This document shows, in pieces, positions 6,960-16,597 of a DNA stretch of 64,000 nt. Source of the stretch: Okeania sp. SIO2B3 (GTDB lineage: Bacteria > Cyanobacteriota > Cyanobacteriia > Cyanobacteriales > Microcoleaceae). How positions within the stretch are numbered: the first letter of the stretch is position 1; each line of letters begins with the position of its first letter. The DNA is taken from the NCBI RefSeq assembly GCF_010672525.1, contig NZ_JAAHGH010000010.1, positions 121,334 to 185,333 on the forward strand, given 5' to 3'. The notes beneath the pieces are model-generated. The model ran no database searches. It was given only the letters and a program-made list of their open reading frames with translations, and was not told the origin of the DNA. The position numbers were made by a program, and so were the translations under genes.

Positions 6960-9458
6960 ATGAAGGTTAAGCAAGTTATTCAAAACAAAACAGTAGATTT
7001 AACAAATAAATATCAAGAAAAAATACATCTCTCGGGTCACATTCAATCTCACGGTGTATTATTTGTCTTAAAAGAACCAGAGTTGACAATTTTACAGGTA
7101 AGTAATAATACTTTTGAGTTATTTGGCATACCAGCGAAAATATTGCTGAACCAAAATCTGAGTGATTTTCTTGACCAAGACCAAATTAATAAGCTAAGAA
7201 AAAGCTTAGAAAATAATCCGGAACTTAAAACCATCAACCCTGTTAAATTATCAGTTAAAACAAAACATAAATCTTTAGTCCTTGATGGTACAATTCATCG
7301 TTCTGAAAATTTTTTAATCCTGGAACTAGAGCCAGCTATATCTGAAAAGAGTACTTCATTTTTAAACTTTTATCATTCTGTTAGAGAAGCAGCATCAAGA
7401 ATGCAAGATGCTTCTGATTTAAAAAATTTATGCCAAACAATTGTTGAAGAGATTAGAAAAATCACAGGCTTTGATAGAGTGATGGTATATAAATTTGATT
7501 CTCAATACAATGGAGCTGTAATTGCTGAAGATAAAATAGAAACTTTAGATTCACTTTTAGGATTAAATTACCCAAGCTTAGATATTCCACCTCAAGCTAG
7601 AGAACTTTTTAAGATAAATTTGTTGAGAATGATAGTAGATGTTAATGATCAATCAGTAGAAATTATATCTGTCAATAATCAGATTAGTCACCAACCAATT
7701 GATTTAACTTTATCTATTTTAAGAAGTGTTTCTCCCTGCCATGCAAAGTATCTAAACAATATGGGCGTTACTGCCACAATGTTTATATCTTTACTTAAAA
7801 ATAAAAAGTTATGGGGTTTGATTGCTTGCCATCATAATTCACCGAAATATGTACCTTATGAGTTACGGGCAGCTTGTGAATTTTTAGGGCAAACAATGTC
7901 TCTAGAACTTGCTTATAAAGAAAACAATGAAGACTATGATTATCAATTAAAGTTAAAGTCTATCAAAAGTCAAATTATTGAAGATATTTCAACATCAGAA
8001 AATTTTATTGATGCCTTAGTTGAATGTCAAAATAAACTACTAAATTTAGTCAGTGCTGAAGGAGGTATCATAGTTTCTGGTGACAATTTTCAGTCAGTGG
8101 GAAAAACTCCACCATTAATAACTGTTGAAAAATTAATTAGCTGGATAGAAAAAAATTTTAATCAAGAAGTATTTTATACAGATTCATTGCCCAAAGCTTA
8201 TCAAGAATTTGAGAAATATAAAGATATAGCTAGTGGGTTATTGGCACTCTCAATATCTTCAGCTCAGAGAATTTATATTTTGTGGTTTCGACCAGAAGTT
8301 ATTAGAACAGTTAATTGGGCAGGAGATCCAGCGCCTATTACAGAAGTAGAATCTAATGGTAATATTAAATTGTGCCCTCGAAAATCATTTGAGTTGTGGA
8401 AAGGAATTGTTAAGCTGACATCTCTACCTTGGAAAAAATGTGAAGTTGATGCTGCTTTAGAGCTGAGAAATGCGATTATTAAAATTGTACTGAAACAAGC
8501 AGATGAGCTAGCAAAATTAAATTATGCGTTGCAAAAGTCAGAAGCAGGAGAGAGAGAAAAAGCTGCTCAATTAGAACAAACTTTAAAAAAATTACAATTG
8601 ACTCAAACGCAATTAATCCAAAGTGAAAAAATGTCTAGCTTAGGACAGTTAGTTGCAGGTATTGCCCATGAAATTAATAACCCGATTAATTTTATTTATG
8701 CCAATATCAAATATGCAGATAATTATGCTAATGAGCTAATGTATTTGATTAAACTCTATCAAAAATCTTGCAATCCATCGCCGGAAATTGAAGAAGAAAG
8801 TGAAAAAATAGATTTAGAATTTATTCTCGAAGACTTACCTCAACTATTAAAATCTATGGAGGTAGGAACAGAACGCATTTATGAAATTGTCAAGTCTTTG
8901 CGTAACTTTTCACGGCTTGATGAAGCAGAAATGAAGCTAGTTAATATTCATGAGGGAATAGATAGTACTTTACTAATATTGAATAATCGACTTGCTCCTA
9001 AAGTTGGAAAACAGATTAATGTAATTAAGGAATATGGTGATTTACCTAAAATATATTGTTATGTGAGTCAGTTAAATCAAGTATTTATGAATATTTTGGT
9101 AAATGGAATTGATGCTCTGGAAGAAGCAATAGCGAAAGACAAATTTTCTGAATCAAATGAACAACAAATTCCCACAATTAAAATTCAAACAAAAGTTGTA
9201 GACAAAAATCTGGTAACTATTACTATTTCTGATAATGGTATAGGTATAAAAGATCGAGTGCGTAACAAAATATTTGACCCTTTCTTTACTACAAAACCTG
9301 TTGGTAAAGGTACTGGTATTGGTTTGGCAATTAGTTATCAAATTGTAGTAGATAAACATGGCGGTCGGATATTTTGTAATTCCCAACCAGGAAAAGGAAC
9401 TGAATTTATAATCGAAATTCCTATTCAAGAGAATACTCTGAAAATAAAGACCCTATAA
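6960..9458 (+). CDS. Phytochrome-type sensor histidine kinase
   Basis: 832 residues arranged PAS-GAF-PHY-coiled coil-HisKA-HATPase. The GAF domain has a YPSLDIP version of the PASDIP motif and Cys260 in SPCHAKYLNNMGV, which aligns with the bilin-binding Cys259 of Synechocystis Cph1, so a phycocyanobilin-type chromophore is expected. The PHY tongue motif WFRPE...TVNWAGDP is present. After a coiled coil (about 510-555) the H-box is GIAHEINNP with the phospho-accepting His570, followed by the N and G boxes of the ATPase (ISDNGIGI, GKGTGIGLAIS). It is therefore a red/far-red light sensor kinase; no response regulator lies next to it. No Shine-Dalgarno is evident before the ATG and the 280 bp upstream is very AT-rich. 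Confidence 0.93.
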   Translation: MKVKQVIQNKTVDLTNKYQEKIHLSGHIQSHGVLFVLKEPELTILQVSNNTFELFGIPAKILLNQNLSDFLDQDQINKLRKSLENNPELKTINPVKLSVKTKHKSLVLDGTIHRSENFLILELEPAISEKSTSFLNFYHSVREAASRMQDASDLKNLCQTIVEEIRKITGFDRVMVYKFDSQYNGAVIAEDKIETLDSLLGLNYPSLDIPPQARELFKINLLRMIVDVNDQSVEIISVNNQISHQPIDLTLSILRSVSPCHAKYLNNMGVTATMFISLLKNKKLWGLIACHHNSPKYVPYELRAACEFLGQTMSLELAYKENNEDYDYQLKLKSIKSQIIEDISTSENFIDALVECQNKLLNLVSAEGGIIVSGDNFQSVGKTPPLITVEKLISWIEKNFNQEVFYTDSLPKAYQEFEKYKDIASGLLALSISSAQRIYILWFRPEVIRTVNWAGDPAPITEVESNGNIKLCPRKSFELWKGIVKLTSLPWKKCEVDAALELRNAIIKIVLKQADELAKLNYALQKSEAGEREKAAQLEQTLKKLQLTQTQLIQSEKMSSLGQLVAGIAHEINNPINFIYANIKYADNYANELMYLIKLYQKSCNPSPEIEEESEKIDLEFILEDLPQLLKSMEVGTERIYEIVKSLRNFSRLDEAEMKLVNIHEGIDSTLLILNNRLAPKVGKQINVIKEYGDLPKIYCYVSQLNQVFMNILVNGIDALEEAIAKDKFSESNEQQIPTIKIQTKVVDKNLVTITISDNGIGIKDRVRNKIFDPFFTTKPVGKGTGIGLAISYQIVVDKHGGRIFCNSQPGKGTEFIIEIPIQENTLKIKTL

Positions 9459-9602
9459 ACTTGACAAGAAAAAATTTATTGGAGATTTCCTATAAAGCAA
9501 TCTCGCAATTTTTACAGGGCTTTATAAATTATTTATGACATATTTATTGACATAAGTTTAAAGTCAAAGTGATGGATTGACAAGATTAGCTCCTGATTCA
9601 AT

Positions 9603-10247
9603 TTAGTTTAACACTTGAAAACTAAAATAATAACCTTTGATATTTTGAGCAGGTAGATATTCATCCTCTATTTTAGCTATCATTGTCCAATGTTTAGCTT
9701 TTGTCAGTTCTTCTTCTACTATTTGAAAGTGACTCTCTCGATCTTCATAAAAGTGTTTACGAATACTATAAACAATATAGCCTCCCTTTTTGGTAATCCT
9801 TACAAGCTCACGGAGAGATTCAGCAGGAGCGTGTCCTGGGATAAAAGTCCCGACACAAATAATAGCATCAAAAAAATCAGAAACAATCCCAGAATCTGGT
9901 AAAGAACCTTGAATAAAATCTGAATAAATATTGCGTTTTTTGGCTACATTTAACATACCTTCAGATGGATCAAATGCAGTAAGTTCTACATTTTTGTAGC
10001 CATGTTTAGCTAGTTGCTCTCCCTGCTCTCCTGTTCCTGCTCCTACGTCTAATATTTTCATAGACTCTTGATCAGGAACGGTTTCTGTAAAGAGTTTTGC
10101 TGTCACTACAACAGGAGTGTTTTCTCCAGTGCCGCACAATTCATTTTTGACGTGTTCATCAAACTCTTGAGCATATTGATTATAGTGATCTAGCAGATTT
10201 TTGGCATCTATAGTTTTATTTTTAAATGTATTACCCCAGTTAGTCAT
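9603..10247 (-). CDS. Class I SAM-dependent methyltransferase
   Basis: 214 residues. Motif I is ILDVGAGTGEQGEQL, followed by LTAFDPSEGML (acidic SAM-ribose contact) and the IICVGTFIPGHAP strand. The overall pattern, including the HLPAQ-like ending KGYYFSFQVL, resembles the METTL27 (WBSCR27)-like small-molecule methyltransferases. It is convergent with the phytochrome kinase gene and monocistronic. The substrate is unknown. The start ATG at 10247 is preceded by a GAGGAAGATAAACT purine tract in minus orientation that can serve as ribosome-binding site. Confidence 0.85.
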   Translation of the reverse strand: MTNWGNTFKNKTIDAKNLLDHYNQYAQEFDEHVKNELCGTGENTPVVVTAKLFTETVPDQESMKILDVGAGTGEQGEQLAKHGYKNVELTAFDPSEGMLNVAKKRNIYSDFIQGSLPDSGIVSDFFDAIICVGTFIPGHAPAESLRELVRITKKGGYIVYSIRKHFYEDRESHFQIVEEELTKAKHWTMIAKIEDEYLPAQNIKGYYFSFQVLN

Positions 10248-10604
10248 AGTTTATCTTCCTCTTAATTTTATAAATCGTTATACAATCGGTAAGGGCAAAT
10301 GGCCATTTGCCCCTACTCTTATCTTTAAAGACTGAATAGCACCTATGCTACTGGATTCGATATAAAAACATTCTCCATCTTCACCATTACCAAATATTTA
10401 TAAATTTTTTTCCCTCCTGACTCGGTCGTTCCCCTCCCTGGAGGGGGAGGGGCGAGGGGTGGGTTGACTCCTAATTCAAAAGATTTTACACCGATGCTAC
10501 CGGATTTGATATCACTCCTAAAATCAAAAAATTAATTCCCCATAAGGCCATCCGGCAAAAATTCTTAACATATCTTAATATATAGAAAAGAAAAGTTTAA
10601 GGAT
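10248..10604. other. Intergenic region with palindrome and element ends
   Basis: At 10293-10312 there is a perfect 20-nt palindrome with arms GGGCAAATGG. Two versions of the ATATCATGTCCG-family end (CTACTGGATTCGATAT near 10348 and CTACCGGATTTGATAT near 10497) flank a GGGAGGGGCGAGGGG tract, so this looks like a decayed copy of the element at 174-325. Promoter signals for the gene at 10611 are not clear. Confidence 0.4.
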
Positions 10605-10610
10605 ATGGCC

Positions 10611-12116
10611 ATGACTGATAACCAAACATCTAAAGTGAATAGACTATTTCAAACCCTAGCCTATTTTGGGGTTGTTCCCTTTGTTGGGAGTTTTAAATGG
10701 CTACAAAAATTATTTGGTGAAAAGACACCCAAAACAGCAGAAACATCACAAGTTGTATTAGTAGTAGGTGCTAATGGTGGAGTTGGTAAGCGAGTTGTAC
10801 CTAGACTCCAGGAGCGGGGTTATCAAGTTCGATCGCTTGTTCGAGATGCGAAAAAAGCTCAGAAAGTTCTCGGTAAAAATGTTGAAATAGTAACTGCTGA
10901 TATTACTAAACCAGAAACTCTCACCCCTGAGATATTCAAAAACGTGAGCAAAATTATTTGTTGTACAGGAACACGAGTACAACCAGTGGAAGGAGATAAC
11001 CCAAACCGGGAAAAATATTACCAAGGTATCAAGTTCTTTATGCCAGAAGTTGTTGAAGACCCCCAACTTGTCGAATATCAAGGCATGAAAAATCTCCTGG
11101 CAGTCGCCAAACCACAACTACAACCAAGCGACAACAAAATTATCTTTGACTTCACCAACCCCACCCAGGACCTCAAAGAAACTTGGGGAGCATTAGACGA
11201 TATCGTTATGGGGGGAGTCAGCGAAAGTTCCATCCGTCTGACAGATACTGGTGCTATGTTCTCCGGTAATGTCTCAACTGCTAATTCAGGGGGTTTTGTA
11301 TCTGTTCGTACTCGTAACTTCGACCCCCCAATGAATTTGTTGGGAGCTGCTGGTATCGAACTCCGGGTAAAAGGAGACGGCAAACGTTATAAATTTTTCC
11401 TGCGCTGTGAAGATAAATGGGATGGAGTTGGTTACAGTTATTCTTTTGACACCGTTTATAATATCTGGACAACTATTCGTATTCCATTTAAAGATTTAAC
11501 ACCAGTATTTCGCGCTAGAGTTGTAGAAAATGCTCAACCTTTTAATCCCAGTCAAGTTTATTCTTACCAATTAATGTTGAGTAAATTTGAATATAACCGA
11601 GAACTTAATCCTAAATTTACACCAGGATTTTTTCAGTTAGAAATTGAGTCAATTAAAACTTATGGTAGCGACCAATTACCTAAATTTGTCTTGGTTAGTT
11701 CCGCAGGTGTAACTCGTCCGGGGCGACCAGGTTTAAACTTAGATGAACAACCTCCTGCTGTGAAATTTAATGACCAATTGAAAGGTTTATTAAACTGGAA
11801 ATTAAAAGGAGAAGAAGTTATTCGTTCTAGTGGGATTAATTATACTGTTATTCGTCCTTGTGGAATGACTGAACAACCAGGTGGTCAAGCTTTAATATTT
11901 GACCAAGGTGATAATATTAAAGGTATTGTTAGTCGAGATGATATTGCCGAACTTTGTATTAAAGTTTTAGAAGAAATACAGGCTTGCAATACAACTTTTG
12001 AGGCAAAAGGAGATAAAGAAAATCAAGCTAGTGCTGAAATTTGGGAGAAGTTATTTAACAGTTTAGAAGCGGATATAGCAGAAGAAAGAAGGAAGAAGGA
12101 AGAAAGAAAAGGCTAA
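10611..12116 (+). CDS. SDR-CIA30 fusion protein (HCF173-like)
   Basis: About 501 residues. An atypical short-chain dehydrogenase NAD(P)-binding half (VLVVGANGGVGKRVV near residue 50) is interrupted by a CIA30 domain (about residues 175-350, beginning NKIIFDFTNPTQDLKETW), after which the SDR half resumes (FVLVSSAGVTRPG ... YTVIRPCGMTE). This inserted arrangement is that of plant HCF173, which is needed for psbA mRNA translation, and of its cyanobacterial relatives; an analogous role in photosystem II biogenesis is inference. AAGGA at 10599-10603 is 7 nt from the ATG at 10611 but only 1 nt from the ATG at 10605, so 10611 is preferred. The catalytic YxxxK is not evident, consistent with a non-enzymatic role. 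Confidence 0.85.
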   Translation: MTDNQTSKVNRLFQTLAYFGVVPFVGSFKWLQKLFGEKTPKTAETSQVVLVVGANGGVGKRVVPRLQERGYQVRSLVRDAKKAQKVLGKNVEIVTADITKPETLTPEIFKNVSKIICCTGTRVQPVEGDNPNREKYYQGIKFFMPEVVEDPQLVEYQGMKNLLAVAKPQLQPSDNKIIFDFTNPTQDLKETWGALDDIVMGGVSESSIRLTDTGAMFSGNVSTANSGGFVSVRTRNFDPPMNLLGAAGIELRVKGDGKRYKFFLRCEDKWDGVGYSYSFDTVYNIWTTIRIPFKDLTPVFRARVVENAQPFNPSQVYSYQLMLSKFEYNRELNPKFTPGFFQLEIESIKTYGSDQLPKFVLVSSAGVTRPGRPGLNLDEQPPAVKFNDQLKGLLNWKLKGEEVIRSSGINYTVIRPCGMTEQPGGQALIFDQGDNIKGIVSRDDIAELCIKVLEEIQACNTTFEAKGDKENQASAEIWEKLFNSLEADIAEERRKKEERKG

Positions 12117-12177
12117 TACTTATTTATCTGATTTACTACAACTGGTTAGTGAAAAAGCTATAAATTTCAAATATTGG

Positions 12178-12663
12178 TTGCACAACCAAACGGATGTAGT
12201 TGCTAATTCACTGTCCTGGAATTTATTGCCTGCACCTTTACCTGTAAGGCGAAAAGTTGAGAGAAATCATGGGGAAAAATTAGAACAAATTCTTAAGCAA
12301 ATTAACTATGGTAATAGAATGGAAATTCCTCTTACTATGGAACGTGGTTATAAACAGTTTAATTTAGCTGGAAATGAAGTTTATCTTTATGCAGTTACTT
12401 GGTTAATTTCTGAAGTTGAAAAAGAGTGGAGTTTACTGCTAATTTTGAGTAGTGCTGAGAGTGAAAAATTATCACCGGGGATGAAATTACGGATTAGCGA
12501 TCGCACAGGTATTTTAATTGAAAAAGAGCAACATCCAAACAAGGAAAATACTTATCCATACGCTCGTTTAACAGGTAATTTGGATGAAGAATTTGTGGTT
12601 ACTATTGTGGCACCAAATAATCAGGAAAAAACATCTGTTGTATTTAAGTCGAATCAGATATAA
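12178..12663 (+). pseudogene. DUF1822-like protein, 5' truncated
   Basis: The frame is open from about 12079 without an ATG; the first possible start is the TTG at 12178. The translated region contains NFKYWLHNQ, EVYLYAVTWLI and GMKLRISDRTGIL...ENTYPYARL, which I associate with the C-terminal part of cyanobacterial DUF1822 proteins. Family members are usually about twice as long, so the N-terminal half is missing and the piece begins right after the stop codon of the HCF173-like gene. Either it is a remnant left by a deletion or a short protein translated by coupling. Family assignment is from memory of the motifs. Confidence 0.5.
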
Positions 12664-12755
12664 CTGAAGTCAGAAGTTCAACTATTACTGTTACTAAATG
12701 TGAGAGGAGTGGAAATGTCCTAACATCTAAAATGGTGCGTGACTACTCATCTCCT

Positions 12756-13303
12756 GAAGCACTCCGGCAGAGGAGATAAATAGTGAAAATTTCTGACTAT
12801 TGCGTATAGAGAAATAGTTAATTCATTCTCTGAAGCACTCCGGCAGAGGAGATAAATAGTGAAAATTTCTGACTATTGCGTATAGGGAAATAGTTAATTC
12901 ATTCTCTGAAGCACTCCGGCAGAGGAGATAAATAGTGAAAATTTCTGACTATTGCGTATAGAGAAATAGTTAATTCATTCTCTAAAGCACTCAGACAGAG
13001 GAGATGAATAGTGAAAATTTCTGACTATTGCGTATAGAGAAATAGTTAATTCATTCTCTGAAGCACTCAGACAGAGGAGATAAATAGTGAAAATTTCTGA
13101 CTATTGCGTATAGGGAAATAGTTAATTCATTCTCTGAAGCACTCCGGCAGAGGAGATAAATAGTGAAAATTTCTGACTATTGCGTATAGGGAAATAGTTA
13201 ATTCATTCTCTGAAGCACTCCGGCAGAGGAGATAAATAGTGAAAATTTCTGACTATTGCGTATAGGGAAATAGTTAATTCATTCTCTGAAGCACTCAGAC
13301 AGC
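12756..13303 (+). repeat. Tandem array of seven 76-bp units plus a partial
   Basis: Unit starts are exactly 76 bp apart: 12756, 12832, 12908, 12984, 13060, 13136, 13212, with a 16-bp partial unit from 13288. Each unit can form three short hairpins: CTCC..GGAG, AATAGT..ACTATT and AGAGAA..TTCTCT. Variants AGGGAA still pair through G-U. No open frame crosses the array and there is no unique spacer, so it is not CRISPR. It lies between convergent genes. Confidence 0.9.
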
Positions 13304-13402
13304 GCCAGATTTTTTGGTCTTTCAGTCCTTCCTTCTCTGGTAGATAACTAATTGTCTAGATAACTAAACGCCTTCTTCCTTCTTCCTTCTTCCTTCTTCA
13401 AA

Positions 13403-13438
13403 CAAAAAAAACGCGAAGTGAAATTAACCACTCGCGTT
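13403..13438 (-). terminator. Rho-independent terminator of prk
   Basis: In the minus orientation the sequence forms a stem AACGCGAGTG / CACTTCGCGTT with one bulged base and a short loop, followed by a run of T (TTTTTTTTG). It lies 40 bp beyond the prk stop codon. Confidence 0.8.
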
Positions 13439-13476
13439 GATTTTCAGATAGTAAATTTTCTTTTAGATATTGATGT

Positions 13477-14490
13477 TTATGAAACTGCTGCTGCTACTTT
13501 TTCGTCAGGGGAAACTTTCGCAGTCAAACGCTCATAAGTGGCGCGCATTTTCAAACCAACTAAAACTTGGAAAAGCCCACTACCATTATTGGAACCTGGA
13601 TAGTCTTGATGTTCCCTCATCATGTGGGTCATCTCACCATAATATTTAGTAGAAGTATTGCTGAGGTGTCCTTCAACATAAATCATTTCTTCCAGGTTAT
13701 CAAAGTTACCATCTACTTCTAAGACAGAAACTTCATTGCCGAAATAGGCATCTGGGCCATAGAACATTTTAATTCCAGGATAGGAACAAGTAAGCTTACG
13801 TCCGCAAGGAATCCAGTTAATAGTCGATCCTTCATCAAACAGATATACTGGTTCAAAGCCTTCTACACCTTCACGTTGGATCAAGCGCACTCGTAATACC
13901 TTATGTTCTTTGTCATCAGGAATAAGTTTAGTAGGCAAAATTTGAATTACCACATCTGCGTGAGCTTTTTGTGGGTCAATATAGGCATCAAAGTCTGGAC
14001 GACGGGCATTGATAGAAGCAAGTACATCTTCATAACGATGGCCTCTTTCTGCCATATCGCGCTTAATTTTCCAAGCAATTTTTACTTCATCACTAATGTC
14101 TAGATAGACACTAAAGTCAAGTAGGGATCGTACGCGCTCATCAAACAGAGGATGAAGACCCTCAATTACTATAATATGATTGGGATGAACTTTTTCCGGT
14201 GGGTCAATCAAGCCAGTTTCGTGGTTATAAATTGGCTTATCAATAGACTGACCTTCCTTTAGAGCTTTAATTTGCTCATACATCAAGTCAAAATTATTGG
14301 CCCTTGGGTCAAGAGCAGTAATTCCTGTTTCTTTACGTTGCTTACGATCTAAGCTGTGGTAGTCGTCCAGGCAGATAACTGTAACAAAATCTTCTCCAAA
14401 TACATCTGTTACACGACGCAAAAAAGTAGATTTTCCGCATCCAGAGTCTCCTGCAACTCCAATTAATATTACTCTATCTGGTTTTTTCAC
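13477..14490 (-). CDS. prk: Phosphoribulokinase
   Basis: 337 residues, full length. It phosphorylates ribulose-5-phosphate to the Rubisco substrate ribulose-1,5-bisphosphate in the Calvin-Benson cycle. The P-loop GDSGCGKST spans residues 14-22; Cys18 and Cys40 correspond to the N-terminal redox pair that thioredoxin controls, and the CP12/GAPDH-binding form is therefore expected. The acidic LDDYHS loop (41-46) and conserved RANNFDLM and EGLHPLFDERVR segments are present. The start is a GTG with AGAGGG seven bases upstream. It is monocistronic with a clear terminator at 13403-13438; its upstream DNA is a tnpB relic. Confidence 0.97.
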   Translation of the reverse strand: MKKPDRVILIGVAGDSGCGKSTFLRRVTDVFGEDFVTVICLDDYHSLDRKQRKETGITALDPRANNFDLMYEQIKALKEGQSIDKPIYNHETGLIDPPEKVHPNHIIVIEGLHPLFDERVRSLLDFSVYLDISDEVKIAWKIKRDMAERGHRYEDVLASINARRPDFDAYIDPQKAHADVVIQILPTKLIPDDKEHKVLRVRLIQREGVEGFEPVYLFDEGSTINWIPCGRKLTCSYPGIKMFYGPDAYFGNEVSVLEVDGNFDNLEEMIYVEGHLSNTSTKYYGEMTHMMREHQDYPGSNNGSGLFQVLVGLKMRATYERLTAKVSPDEKVAAAVS

Positions 14491-14558
14491 AATAGTTTCC
14501 CTCTAACACAAAACAAAGTTGAATGACATATCCCATACTTTTTGTGACGTTCTCTCAC

Positions 14559-14580
14559 GCTAAATCTCGCGAGATTTAGC
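14559..14580. repeat. 22-nt perfect palindrome
   Basis: Arms GCTAAATCTCG meet without a loop. It lies in the prk upstream region, at the outer end of the tnpB relic. It may be a small inserted palindromic repeat or a structural end of the relic. Confidence 0.5.
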
Positions 14581-14581
14581 G

Positions 14582-14990
14582 GGAGCTTCTCCTCCTCACG
14601 GATGGAACTTCCTGCTTCCCTGGCTGACTAATGTCTACGCCTCCACAGGCAGCAACGATGAGACCCACCGCCACTCTTGTACTAAAAGTTCTGTAATCAC
14701 CCGGCTTCCTTCAAGATTTTACCTCAAATACTGAATTACCAGGACTTCTGAGTTGATCCCCATATCTTGAGTTGTCTAGGTTCAGCCGTCAGGAGCGTAT
14801 TACTGCTACTCCTAACAGGCCATAGCTAAACACGCTTAAGCCACCTTGTCAACTAAAGAACGCTACTAATTTTTTTGCGGGTCACGCCCTGCCCTCCCGT
14901 TATACCTGTTAGGGTTAATGGGATACCCAGAGCGACATTTAGTTGGGTGAGTCTCAGCTTCTCGGTGAGTCCAGGAGAAATTCCTGAGCA
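14582..14990 (-). pseudogene. tnpB 3' relic with omega-RNA-like tail
   Basis: On the minus strand the frame 14986-14853 reads LTEKLRLTQLNVALGIP...GVTRKKISSVL and a stop, the tail I associate with cyanobacterial IS200/IS605-type TnpB. It is followed by about 270 bp of conserved non-coding sequence (blocks GGGGATCAACTCAGAAGT, GGCGGTGGGTCTCATCG and the terminal hairpin TCCGTGAGGAGGAGAAGC) that is shared with the relic at 61345-61640. The nuclease domains are gone. This is the region where omega-RNA would be encoded in an intact element. Confidence 0.55.
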
Positions 14991-15366
14991 TTTCTTGAGC
15001 CGTGTTCGTTCCTGTAATACTCCATTCAAGCTTATCTATCAAAATTTAATCATAAAATTACCCGTTTTCCTGGCCAAATCCTCTTAATAAGGATAGACTT
15101 GAAGTTTTATGGCGGGTTCAGCTAAATCAACAGACAAGTCTCATGAACTTGGTGTCCACATAAAACAAATTCACTTAAAAGTGTTGCTTCGCTACACAGT
15201 GAAAAGCTAAAATCACTCACTGTTGTTGGACTTTTGGACAGACTTTGAAGCTATTAACTCTAAAGTCTTTATTACTAACTTTTGTAAAACATCATATCAG
15301 AATGGGATCTTCCCTACAAGGATCAAAGAAATAAAAGCTTCATCAACTATGTTCTCTAGGAATTCC

Positions 15367-15442
15367 CTAGAAAGTTTGAAACAATCTCTGGCTAGAGATT
15401 ATTGGCCGCCAATGATTTAGGCGATCGCCTCAACAATTCAAT
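15367..15442 (+). repeat. 76-bp dispersed direct repeat, copy 1
   Basis: It is nearly identical to 15631-15706. Both contain AATCTCTGGCTAGAGATT (a near-palindrome), TTGGCC and a GCGATCGC site. No reading frame is preserved. The second copy is 264 bp away. Confidence 0.75.
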
Positions 15443-15630
15443 TCCCTAGTGGTACTTAGACATTTTATGGTAAAAAAATGCCTGAAAGTCAGTCTAGGCA
15501 AGGGAATTACGTCAATTACCTAAAAATACCTGGAACCCTTGGCAGTTAAGGATTTATACCTTTTTGACGTGAAACTATCTGCCTGTATATATTTGAGGCT
15601 ATTTAATGACTTTATTTTGTGTAAGTCCCA

Positions 15631-15706
15631 CTAGAAAGTTCAAAACAATCTCTGGCTAGAGATTATTGGCCACCAATGATTTAGGCGATCGCCTCAACAA
15701 CTCAAT
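15631..15706 (+). repeat. 76-bp dispersed direct repeat, copy 2
   Basis: Copy of 15367-15442 in the same orientation with a handful of substitutions. The DNA between the copies has no supported gene, so the pair may bracket a former insertion. Confidence 0.75.
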
Positions 15707-15784
15707 GGCCTTACAAGATTAAAATATTTTCTTGGTGGCCAATAAGGGATTTAATCTGGAGTAGAGATCGTCAGTTTGGCTTTA

Positions 15785-15956
15785 ATATCATGTCGGGATA
15801 ATTAGTGATGAAAAAACTTATCATGAGTGCTTCAACAGTACATCTTTCTATTTTCCTCTCCTGGGAGGGGTTAGGGGTAAGTCCCCTACTCCCCTACTCC
15901 CCTACTCCCACGCTCCCCTACTATCTTAATTATAAGTATTCAACCGGACATGATAT
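15785..15956. repeat. Inverted-repeat element with ATATCATGTC ends
   Basis: A 172-bp segment starting ATATCATGTC and ending GACATGATAT, the same termini as 174-325 but with a different, polypyrimidine interior (CCCCTACTCCCCTACTCC). This suggests one MITE family with variable filling. Confidence 0.55.
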
Positions 15957-16064
15957 AATTTATAAAAAAGCTTAGTTCAATAATTCAAAAGTCAAAATTG
16001 GGTGTCCGTGAATCAGGATATTGTAGCAAAGTACCGAAGACAGTCAGCCAAATATTGCCTCAAG

Positions 16065-16383
16065 CTAATTAGGGTTTGCTGAAAAAGTCTTTATAGTAGG
16101 GACAGGAGACAGGAGACAACCCACCCCTAACCCCTCCCAGGAGGGGGAGACAGGAGACAGGAGGAACGGGGAATTTAGAGGAGTTAATTAATTGATAATG
16201 GATCATGGATAATGGATAATGACCTCTGGTTAAAACCGTTACGGAATTGAATATCAGGAATATTTTCTTTTCTTGGTCGATGGTCGGACAGCGCAGGTTT
16301 CGGAGCCATCTCTCGACCGCTTGTTTTCCCCTTAAAAGAGGAGGCTTCAAGGCGCGAATTATTTAATTATTAATTATTCGGTA
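16065..16383. repeat. Heptamer element and shared TTCCGTAACGG block
   Basis: No gene. The block CTGGTTAAAACCGTTACGG at about 16222 recurs inverted at 54207-54236. The stretch then has the GGTCGAGAGATGGC-type hairpin and ends TTAATTATTAATTATTCGGTAA, the inverted form of the element at 3706. Another piece, AGGGTTTGCTGAAAAA, at 16070 recurs at 54000. Confidence 0.5.
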
Positions 16384-16597
16384 AGAGTAAGAATTGTAAG
16401 AATGATTTTTCTGCCCAACTATGAGCCTAAAATACTAACTTTTTGAGCATTTTAGACGTGATACCAGGTAGTTTTTAAAGACCCCAAAAAAGCTAAAACC
16501 TTTATTTAGCGGTGCTTTTAGATTTAATCAGCAAGCTCTAATTAAAGTTTAAAATATCAGCAAACAAGGCACATACCAAACAAAGCATCCATTCTTT

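Noticed and set aside
12756..13303. CRISPR array
   Set aside because: The units are identical from end to end with no variable spacers, and there are no cas genes in the window.
14875..15420. Plus-strand genes of 65-70 codons
   Set aside because: They lie antisense to the tnpB tail or in direct-repeat DNA; the minus-strand reading is the meaningful one.
16069..16350. Protein-coding gene of 93 codons
   Set aside because: The frame runs through repeat DNA shared with 54207 and the heptamer family and has no protein-like pattern.
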